In this document: in pieces, positions 54,930 through 64,000 of the stretch
Layout: the number at the start of each line of letters is the position of its first letter
Numbering within the stretch: the stretch's first letter is position 1
Origin: Sphagnum compactum
Taxonomy: Eukaryota; Bryophyta; Sphagnopsida; Sphagnales
Reading direction: 5' to 3'
NCBI GenBank assembly: GCA_965153455.1
Contig: OZ234498.1
Coordinates: 5,332,001-5,396,000, forward strand
DNA length: 64,000 nucleotides
Translations under genes and position numbers: made by a program
Notes under the pieces: model-generated
Seen by the model: the letters and a program-made list of their open reading frames with translations, nothing else
What the model was told of the DNA's origin: nothing
Databases searched by the model: none

Positions 54930-56240
54930 CAAAGCTAATAGTGAATATAATTCTTCTAATTACCACATTGCCGCTCTCCATAAGCCTTCCGAGAGTTGTA
55001 TGCAACATCTTAATGGAAGCTCGAAAGGTCATAAAAAGCTTGGCACTTCATGCCAACTACAAGTGGCAGATGCTCAGTTAATCAATTGCGAAATTTTGTC
55101 TTCATGAAACTTAAATACTAAATGTGCACTCGTCTAGTACAGATCCCAAAAACCATAACAATTTCCATTTCTGCAAATTTTCGGAATTCTGACAACTGGT
55201 ACCACAAGTGAGAGTTGTCATCAATTAGCCACATCCGAGTCATTGGATTAATTTGAAAAGGCTTTTGGAACATGGTAGTTGCATTGGATTGCATTGTTAA
55301 CTTGAACAAATTAGCTTGCATGTTCAATGCAACTAATGATAGGATTGGGTCTAACTTGAAAATTGGCTTAGACTTGTCCAGAGATAGTTGCTTAAAAGAT
55401 CCATATTTTTCTTTCATTACCACACGAGATGAACAAAGTTTGCCTTGCACTACGGATCCAACCAACATTGTGGATAGACCATGCTGAATGCATCCATGAT
55501 GTGCGATGCTAGAAATCGTGAAAAAGTTCTACCACCAATAATGAAGCTACATCTACAAATATTGCAAATAACATTGAAATTTTAGTAGAGCAACAACTAT
55601 AGTAAGAAGCTCACCAATTGCTATAATTTTTGATCCCATCGATAATTGTAGCATAGACTTTTTTGTTATGGGACTTGACATCTTTGTTATTGGGTGACGA
55701 TGAATATAGCTTGGATGTTGTGATTAGGAGCCGGTTCGAAACACAAATATTTTCTTCCATCTAAATTGAAATCTAAAGGATTAGTCACTCATTTCATGGG
55801 AATGACATCATGCTGCACATGATAAATGTTCTGAAATCCCAAAACTAATCATGGGTGTGTTGTTGTTGGATCCCTATACAATGTTGCATACACATAAGCT
55901 TGACAAATCTTAATTGAAGCAAGATAGTCACATACAAAAACATCAAAATTTTGTGCAAATTGCATGAAACTATGCATTTATCGAAGCATGGGTAGGAAAC
56001 ATGCCAATCCTAGTAAAATGTGGACATTAGCGAGGTGGTCAAAGTTGGTATTTGCAATGGCTAATTTTGAAAAGTCTTGTTGCATCTTGACAAATAATGT
56101 TTGATATTCATTCATGACTCTCACGGTAGAAGACAACATGGAAAGCCATCATAGTTTTATATTTTTAAGGATATTCAAGCCTTTTGTTTGCATCAATTCA
56201 ACTAACTTCATGAACTCTAGGTGGCGTCTGGGTGAATGTG
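54930..56240 (-). pseudogene. Decayed hAT transposase, C-terminal half
   Basis: On the minus strand: FMKLVELMQTKGLNILKNIK (about 56215), RVMNEYQTLFVKMQQDF (about 56125), FMQFAQNFDVFVCDYLA (about 55960), FQINPMTRMWLI (about 55255), LSEFRKFAEMEIVMVFG (about 55195), and finally SFMKTKFRN and LTEHLPLVVGM (about 55110-55040), the hAT dimerisation end. Many stops occur. It belongs to the same type as the relic at 23560-25930, which preserves the N-terminal half. No terminal repeats found. Confidence 0.72.
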
Positions 56241-59200
56241 AGAAATAATTGTACATTGATTACAACATGTTTTCTATGGAAAACATGAGTGGAAGATGGC
56301 TCAATGTTTGTATGCTAAATTTGTCATGTGCGCTTGCCATATTCAACATCTCAATAACAAGGTTGTGTCTCAATGCAAAGAAAAAAAACTTGACCACTTT
56401 TTACAATGTAGTGAAAAATTGGTATGAAGCCCCATATTTTTATTATTTTATTTTTTTTGGCAATTTTTCATTTAAAAAAAATTGAATAATATAGTTTCGA
56501 CCTATACACATGATGTTCAAAAATACAAATCCTGGGTGCGATCACAATCAAATGAACCAACGATAATGAAGGACTCAAGGAATCTAGTCCTTTTTGTGGT
56601 CATTTTCACTTTCTCATATAAAAGACTTTGGAGATGAAATCTTTTGCAATATGTTATTAAAAGTACATATAATTTTTTCGATACATCATTTTTTTGTATT
56701 AACTTTTCATGAATAACTAATTTTTTTAAAAGTGTACATATTCTACCAAATTCTGCATTTCATTTTGAAAAATTATCTTAATTTCAAATTGTATGAAAAT
56801 ATGTTAATTATTTTATTTATTTATTTTCATAAAATAAAACTTTTTTTTAGATGTCACGTACATTACACCCCATTTACATGTGGTAAAAGACTCTTGAAAT
56901 TAAAAAATTATGTTCAATATATTTTTAATTTAATTTTGTTTCAAATTTCACAACTTTCAAATTGTGAGTGATTTTTGAGTGTGGATAATCAATTAATATC
57001 TTCTCAATTTTTTTCTCATCAAAATTACTCTATAAAGAGAGTCTTTAGCTTAGTAATTTACAAAATTGATTGTTTTTTATGCAACTGTTGTTCAAGTTCA
57101 AATGTCCCTTACTAAAACCAAAACCCAAAATAATTTTTTTTGAATTTTTATTTTAAATTCTTCAACATTCATATTAGTCATTTGGCACAACATTCCACAA
57201 TTAACATGGCATTAAAGTGGCACCACAAAAATATATCTAACAAAATTATAATTTTTATTGAATTTTGGCGGTCGCCCGACATGCTTTTTTGCTCATTTGA
57301 TTGTGATAACACCCTCATGCACATTCAACAAATTTTGAAAAGGGGAAAAAAAAATAATTTGTTTCATAGTTTTACAACACATCGTCATGTGTAATCAATA
57401 ACACATGATGATGTTTTTATTTTTCTACAAGTTTGGTGTTAGATTTAGAGAAATCATTTTTGTATGGATAGGTGCAATTCATTTTCTACATTACAAAATT
57501 AAAAAAGATATATAGTGGATTCCTTCAAGTTGTGAACTCCAAGAACTTTATAACTATTTAACAACTCTAGTCCTTGTTCCATGGAAAACATTGATTCCAT
57601 TTACACATGGTGACACAAATTAATATTTGCCTAAAAACATGCATAACAAATCATGACAAATGTAAACATTGCTAGCTAACAAACATTGCTAGCTAACAAA
57701 CATTGCTAACATGGTTGCAAGCAAATTTACTAGCTCCAAATGACAAAAGGTTGTTTGCAATGTTTTATTTGTCTAATTTGCCACCATTGCACACTTTAGC
57801 CATGATGACTTTTGCGAGGTTTTTGGAATTTGCTCCTTCTAATACATGGTCCAAAGAGATCAAGATTGGTAAATGGCTCTAATTTTCGACAACATATGCA
57901 TGTATTGATATTCATGATGCAGTTTACAAACTTTCAATTTCCAAGGTCAAAGAAAGGTAAGGAGAATGGATTGGCCTTTATTATTGATCATTGGAAATTC
58001 AATTGTCAAGATTAAGTTTGCAATGGTTACATTAAAATGCTTAAGGTTGATTGAATGTGCAACAATTGCACATGAGTTACAACTTGCATTGTAGTTTACA
58101 ATTCATGTTATCTTATGTGTCAAATTTTAATAATTGTTTTCCATATTTTTTATGCACCTTCATTTCTAACTTCTACGCTACCAACTATTAGTGCTTGCAA
58201 GCATCAAATCCAATAATTTGAAATTTCTACAAGTTCACACTTGATGTTCAAAGGGTCTACTCTTGTTCACTATTTTTCTATTATTCCTAGGTCAAGTTCT
58301 TATGGAACCAACAATGGTATCAATTGATAAATCTTTAAGAATGGAGTGAGCACAAGTTCATGCATTAACACCCCTATAGAGGGACAAGTCGTTTCGTCCA
58401 ATATTGTTAGCACATCAAAAATGTTTCCTCCTAAATTTAGTTGTGAAACTCCGCATAATGTTTGTAACTAGCCACAAAATGTAAAGGTGGATCCAACCCA
58501 ATTGTGAAGTTGCTTCCACTTCGCATGAATTCCAATCCCCTTACTGATGGAACAATGTTCGTAAATTTAAATCGACCAAGTTCAGTCAATCCAATTTCTT
58601 TGAACTATGATTAGATTATTGTTTTCAACGATTTTAGTTTAAAGCCAAATCTTGATAATGATGACGTTGTCGAAGGAGTGGCAAAGGAAAAAAGGTTTCT
58701 TATGAAGTAATTTGAAATTTTTAGTTTAACTAGGCTACGCGCTTGCCATGGGCTAAATGTGTGAAAGGGGGGGATGGTTTAATTGATTTTGTTAATTTTC
58801 CAACATCATTGACAAGTGAAAGAAAATCTTAATGCCAAAATGCAATGCACTTACGAAACATGGTGGACAACGTTGTGTAGTGATAAACATGCGGAACGGG
58901 AGAAAAAAAGGGGAGTGGTATGTTGGTAAAAAGTGTCAACACTTGATAAATGAACACAAATATGCCTTTTAGCTCAATCTTGTTTCAATTTTAGACCAAG
59001 TCACATGTCTCAAGGGGAATGAACTCATAAGAGGTAACAACAAGGGACTGGGTTTGCAATGGGTGAATTGGCAAGCGATGGAGGTATTCTTTAAATTTGC
59101 AACATTTTCCAATAGCTTTTAGTTTTGAACTCTCTTCATGGTTTTGTGTGTGATTGAAAGGTCTAAGGTTTTCATTGAGCTTCAATAGGTAAGTTGTAAG

Positions 59201-59329
59201 GGGTTTGATCAAACTTATTATTTCACATCTTATTAATTTCAAGGTTTGATTCTCTTTGAGTTTTATGTCTTTAAACTCTAGATTCCCAACTTGTCAGTGT
59301 GTCATTTCAAAGTTTAGAAGTTTTGGGGG
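56241..59329. other. AT-rich region, possibly the rest of the hAT relic
   Basis: No clear gene. The minus-strand N-terminal part of the hAT relic would be expected from 56240 rightwards, but no motif was recognised. A small repeat GCTAGCTAACAAACATT lies near 57670-57705. Confidence 0.35.
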
Positions 59330-59665
59330 ATTATTGGTTGCAAACTATAGAATGCACAATGCAAAGGTTTAGGTTGTACTCCAATTATAGTCTACAAAAT
59401 ATAGTGTAGAGATTTAGGGTTTAGTGGTTGTAGTCTACAAACTACATTCTGCATTATAAAACTTTAGGGTTTAGTGGTTGCAGTCTACAGACTACATTAC
59501 TTGCAGTGTAGAGCTTTAAAGTTTAGTGGTTGCAATCTACAAATTATAATGTAAAGCTTAAGGTTTGCTAGTTGTGGTGTATAAACTACCAGTGTAAAAC
59601 TTTGGGGTTTATTGGTTGCAATGTACAAACTATAGTGTAAAGCTTAGGGTTTACTAGTTACTAAT
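59330..59665. repeat. Degenerate tandem repeat of about 58 bp
   Basis: About six units carry TTTAGGGTTTAGTGGTTGCA, then a CTACAAACTA phrase and TGTAAAGCTT. The units have drifted by substitutions. Confidence 0.75.
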
Positions 59666-60475
59666 AGTAGAATTGGGGGATGTCATATGCTCAAAATTGA
59701 CAATATTCAAAATATGAAAATAGAAAAATCTTAAGCATGCTTATATAGTGAAGCATGTAGGAAATATTCTGCCAAAATTATATTTAGCTCATGTATTATC
59801 TTCATGACTTGGGCTGTAAAAAATAAGTTTAACATGATGTGATATTAAGCCATCAAGCAATCTCATTAGTGTTTTTTTTTTGGGTGTGAAATTTCGCCAA
59901 ATTAGATTTACACAATTTACACTTATGCTCACATAACCCATGTTTTACATTTGCAATTACACACAAGGTGTAAATAAATTTCATTATGGCATTTACATAA
60001 TGTAAGTCCTAAATCATCTACATGCACAACACCGGTTTAAACAGGTTTTTTAAACCTGACACCATTTAATGCTAAATCCTTCCTCGGATGCTGGCCAAGG
60101 ATGCAACATCTAAATTTTGAAAATAATTCATTGCTTCCACATCACATCCCATGTCAAAAATACATCATTCCCATTACGGTAGCGGCTTTGGATTGTTCAA
60201 AATTCATTTATAAATTATGATGAAGTTTCCAACTATAAATACAAAAGAAATGAGACTAATTATTATTATATCTCGTGACATATCAATAGAAGTTGAAACA
60301 AACCAATTTAAAATATAAACCCACATTTTTTTCATGCAATTTGTTTTCCTTGAAAAATAAGAGGTTTGCAAAGTCAATCCAAGTGGAATTGTATTTCTTT
60401 GGACATCTTTAAAATTAGTTATGATTTTTTTTCTTTTTGCAAATTTTGTGATAAGATAATCCAATCCAACAAAGG

Positions 60476-60770
60476 GTGTGTCACACGGTGGCCTTGCCAT
60501 TTACATTTAAAAGTATTGTAAGGCAAAAGAAGAATTATGAAAATTCAAATATTTCACCATACAAAAATGTAATCTTCAAAAAAATCCTCTACAAGAAACC
60601 AAAATCCTTCAAGATATCATAACTCTATAACTAATCTGAAGTTTCAACACAAGCCAAAATATCGTCTTTCAAAAATCTTCATATAAAAATAGACCTATTA
60701 TTATTACCTAGTAGAGGCCAAAATCCGTTAAGCTACTATACTCTATAATGAATCTAAACACAAGATCCTT
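60476..60770 (+). mobile_element. MITE-like repeat
   Basis: Inverted copy of 31645-31935 over about 290 bp. The left end is GTGTGTCACACGGTGGCCTT, the right end CTATAATGAATCTAAACACA. Noncoding. Target duplications were not resolved. Confidence 0.7.
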
Positions 60771-61059
60771 GCCTACCAATGCAAGGCCAACAATAAGATA
60801 AATTGTTTGTGCTGGTGGTGGCAATTTGTGTGTTTGATGCCATCAACAGCGAAGATCAGAGATGGTAGGGATGTTCCTATTTGCTGTGACAATTGCTCTT
60901 CCAGAATTGGTAGACAACTCAAAGTATGAAACATTTTTCCTCCTGTTTTTGTGCTAGTAATTTTTTCTTTGCTCTTTCAGATCAATTCCAGCTCTCTTTA
61001 CAACCTTGTGTATTAAGCTCTTTGGTGTTTCTGTGAATCTACACTTTCACACCAAATTC

Positions 61060-61180
61060 TTTGCTTCCAAGTATTGAACCCCAAAGTTTTGTTTCCAACT
61101 TTCACACCAAAGTCCTTGTTTCCAAGTTTTCGCACCCCAAAGTTTTGTTTCCAGCTTTCGCACCAAACTATGTTTGTTTC
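61060..61180. repeat. Short tandem repeat of about 60 bp, two copies
   Basis: The phrase CACCCCAAAGTTTTGTTTCCA or a close variant occurs near 61077 and 61134, within a repeated context of TTTCCAAGT and CTTTCRCACCAAA. Confidence 0.75.
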
Positions 61181-61231
61181 TCAACTCTGTTGTAGACTCA
61201 GATGTGGAAGACTGAAACCTAATTTTTCCTT

Positions 61232-62998
61232 TTGCTAGAATATTCTTACAAGCCCCTTTCAATGAGGTCATATGTTCTACTGAATGGACAGAAACACTTG
61301 ACCACAGGGCAGGAGAAGAGAGTACAAATTCCAGCAATAAGAGGTTTAGGCAGGGCTCAATGTTTGCTTTTGCGGACTCAATTAATGACAGACAAAAGCA
61401 GGAGCTGGCCTGGGGCTCCCAAGCTTTGCTTTGGGATACTAAGACAAGTGCTCTGGTCTGTCATGTACTCTTCTTGTCAGACCAGAAATCATCCACTGCA
61501 CTTATGGTAGACTCTGAACGAGAAATGTTGTTGAACCACATTTATGGTAGACTTGGAACCAGAATTGTTGATACCTGTCTTCTTCTGCTTCGATCTGCTC
61601 TAGCTGTGCAATCTCTTTTGTTTTCCCACCATGATGGAGCTTCTGCAAAGATGGGGTTGGATGTTTTGTAGTTAGTCTGTCAGGATGGGTATGTGGTGTG
61701 TGCCCATAGTAATTGGGATGTCACTGGTGAAGTTGCAGTGGCCTTGGTATTGTTAGGCAGCAAACTCAGGAACACACCTGCATTGCAAATGAGCAATACT
61801 TTCTATATCCCAATAAGGAGCTGGTAAGAACAAAAAGGCCACCTTCCTTTTGAGGTTGATTGCATTCCCCAGTGTTTGTTGAAGCTGTCCCCCCTTCATA
61901 CAAGGGGCCAAAAACAAACAATGAATTATGAGTGAACTAAAAATGTGAAAGTGAAAATAGGCAAGCGCATTCTATGTCTCTTGACTTGTGTGCATTGAGA
62001 TTCTTGTATTGGTTTTTTCTTATGCACATGCAAAGGGCTGGGAGGCGTGCCAAAAGGAGCAACCTGTCTCTTCATACCGCCTGTGGTAAAACCTAACAAA
62101 ACAACCAGACAATTGCTAGCATGGGGCTCCTTGTCATCTCAAATTTTCCCCATGCTTTCAGTAGCAAAGACAGGTTATGGTTTGCATTGCTTGCAATAAA
62201 TTATCCCAATCCCTAAATGTTTGAGGACAGACAAAACTGTCTGATCATTGCTAAGTGTTCCCAATACCACACTCATCTTGTGACTGAAACTCAGTCCGTT
62301 CAGAAAGGGCATTGAGCTCCACCTACTGTCTGGTGCTAATGAAGTTAAATGGGGATGGTTTTTGTAGCTGCTCATTACTGTGCATGTTGCATGTAGATCA
62401 ATGAGCATGTGTGGGACTCACCATCGTTCAAACCACTCAGTTCTATTTCTGCATCTTTGGGGCCACAGTCTCCTCTTTTCTTGTTTGCTGATATGCTGAT
62501 GCAGGTTCTGAAATCAATATAACCTCAACATCCGGTAAGTATGAAGTTCTCAATCCTCATGACAGATAATTCAAGAATGTCACAAACCTCTGTTTGTTGA
62601 CAAAAATGACCAACAGACTGCTATATTGTCAGTTCATTCCTTTTGTAAAGATAGTTCGATCCTCCCTCTGCTAACACTTTTGTTCAGTGGTCCTTTGCAA
62701 CAATCCTGGGGTTGATCCCAGCAGGTACTCCACAGTGTGCACAGCAATATACAGAGGAACAAACACACCTGCACTAATCAAACAATTTGGAGACACATAT
62801 GGATCTAAGAGGAAAGTCCACCTTGAAGATTTTACAAACAGTGAATTGAAACAGGGAAATTCTACAGCACAAAAGAAGACCAAGGAAGCTTGTGTATCTG
62901 TTCCCATCTCAAAGGGATAACTTCAAGAGCTCCTCCATCATGATGGTAACCAGATTGAATGACACAGTTTTACAGCTGGAGGCATGGTTTTCACTACC
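61232..62998. other. Region 3' of the DIM1 gene; unrecognised open frames
   Basis: Base composition is less AT-rich than in 40-60 kb. Plus-strand open frames at 61360-61671 (103 codons) and 62687-62920 (77 codons) might be exons of a gene convergent with DIM1, but they show no family motif and no splice model was found. The part next to 62999 is likely the 3'UTR of DIM1. Confidence 0.3.
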
Positions 62999-63618
62999 TC
63001 AATAGCGGTACTTGGTGGAATAGTCCTTGGGAGAAACCACAAGACCTCTTCCCTTCCGTGCTCCTCGATAAACAGTCTCCACAATGTCAATGAACTCCTG
63101 CTTGTTCTTGAGAGCCCAATTGATCTTGTTGTTATTCCCGGTACCCAGATCGATCATGATGTGCTTGTTCCGGAAGAAGAACATGATGGTGCAGGGGTCG
63201 TAAAGCTCATACATCGTGTTGAAGTCCGGTACCTCGCTAATATCTACGAGATAAATCACAGCAAAGTTCTTGATGGTCTCCGCGACCGATGCTAGAACCT
63301 CATCCATCTGCAGGTTAGCTCCCAGGCTCAATCAAAATTTTCCCATAACGAGGGCATGACACAACGGCACCATCAAAAGCCATAGCCGCAAAATTCGAAC
63401 CACCAGAGGCAGATTTTGTCACAGGAATTGGAGCAAAAGGGGACGATGCACAAACAGACCCAAAAAAAAGTAAGGAGGATGAGTCAAGCCACCAACACCT
63501 GCATGCAAGTCTCGTCCCAATCGTGACCGAAGCGAATCACCACGGCACGCTCCTCCTCCGCCAGGATGGCCTGGTCTACGGCCCAGCCGGAGTGCAGATG
63601 CGGCAACAGATACGACAT
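62999..63618 (-). CDS. YLS8: DIM1/YLS8, U5 snRNP 15-kDa thioredoxin-like protein
   Basis: Two exons, 63618-63499 and 63307-62999, give 142 aa, the exact length of the family. Exon 1 begins MSYLLPHLHSGWAVDQAILA and runs on to RFGHDWDETCMQ; exon 2 opens MDEVLASVAETIKNFAVIYL and includes DISEVPDFNTMYELYDPCTI, FFFRNKHIMIDLGTGNNNKINW and the end GLVVSPKDYSTKYRY. The intron is 63498-63308 with GT-AG ends and phase 0. The protein is a thioredoxin fold without an active CxxC pair and belongs to the U4/U6.U5 tri-snRNP; it is essential for pre-mRNA splicing in the nucleus. No defect is seen. Confidence 0.98.
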
Positions 63619-63682
63619 AGCTTCCTCGTATCTGGCTTCCTCCCCGTCCTTCTCTCGCTCCTGCAATGGAAGGCAAACATGT

Positions 63683-63704
63683 GCAGCAGCAGCAGCAGCA
63701 GCAG
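63683..63704. repeat. (GCA)n run upstream of DIM1
   Basis: About seven GCA/AGC units, about 65-85 bp before the DIM1 start codon on the minus strand, probably in the 5'UTR. An AAACCCTAA telo-box lies near 63743. Confidence 0.8.
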
Positions 63705-63749
63705 AAGCAGTAATCGGCAAAGAGGGAAGGAAGACGGGACCTAAACCCT

Positions 63750-64000
63750 AATCTCACACATTACTGTGGTCTTAAGCTCTCTTCATGGATGAAAAATTCT
63801 TAGTAAACGTGAGATTACAATCAACGAATTCCCCAACTCCAATCTCACACATTAGTGTGCTCATTGGCTCTCCCCATGGATGAAAATTTCTTAGTGAGCG
63901 TGAGATTACAATCAACCAATTCCCAAACCCTAATCTCACACAATGTTGTGCACAATGGTTCTCCAAAATTTCTTAGAAAACGTGAGATGACAATCGAGGA
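63750..64000. repeat. 91-bp tandem repeat upstream of DIM1, at least 2.7 copies
   Basis: Units beginning AATCTCACACA start at 63750, 63841 and 63932 and continue to the window edge. Each contains CATGGATGAAAAWTTCTTAG (lost in the third) and CGTGAGATTACAATCAACC-like phrases. The array starts about 130 bp upstream of the DIM1 start codon and so forms part of its promoter region. Confidence 0.9.

Noticed and set aside
60204-60500. 98-codon minus-strand open frame
   Set aside because: Its start lies in the MITE-like repeat and the rest is AT-rich with no recognisable domain.

Overview
This is nuclear DNA from a land plant. The genes have GT-AG introns, the sequence is AT-rich, plant-type TTTAGGG motifs occur inside it, and the families are plant ones: a DYW-type PPR protein, an EXORDIUM protein, a plant-type DHHC S-acyltransferase and a PSI-type aspartic protease. 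The style of the PPR gene (long run of near-identical P-L-S blocks, intact DYW tail) and the abundance of old hAT, Helitron, CACTA-like and LTR debris suggest a fern or another non-seed vascular plant. The species is inference.

Layout. (1) 1-4.5 kb, + strand: a PPR-DYW RNA-editing factor whose N-terminus carries an OSB-type PDF motif across an intron. (2) 6.4-7.25 kb, - strand: a predicted three-exon gene for an unrecognised, probably mitochondrial protein of 163 aa. (3) 7.3-14.9 kb: repeats, one diverged LTR and a decayed Ty3/gypsy pol fragment. (4) 14.9-19.3 kb, - strand: a ten-exon DHHC palmitoyltransferase, fully reconstructable. (5) 19.3-32.8 kb: microsatellites, telomere-like repeats, a solo LTR with a 5-bp target duplication, minisatellites and a broken hAT transposase. 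(6) 32.8-33.9 kb, + strand: an intact single-exon EXORDIUM-like gene. (7) 35.0-39.85 kb, - strand: a phytepsin-like aspartic protease, decayed by several frame breaks. (8) About 40-50.6 kb, - strand: a degenerate Helitron (PIF1-type helicase, Rep-like region, OTU-like and RPA1-like segments), split by a 2.74-kb CACTA-like element. (9) 51.1-60.8 kb: a degenerate satellite, a second hAT relic, short tandem repeats and a MITE-like element. (10) 63.0-63.6 kb, - strand: an intact DIM1/YLS8 U5 snRNP protein gene.

The host genes do not form an operon or pathway. They are separate genes for organelle RNA editing, protein S-acylation, cell-wall/growth signalling, vacuolar proteolysis and pre-mRNA splicing, set among layers of transposons. 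The best leads are the PDF-PPR fusion, the CACTA-like element whose removal with one 3-bp duplication rejoins the Helitron reading frame, the conserved palindrome in the LTR family, and the unrecognised mitochondrial gene. All family names come from reading motifs; no database search was run.
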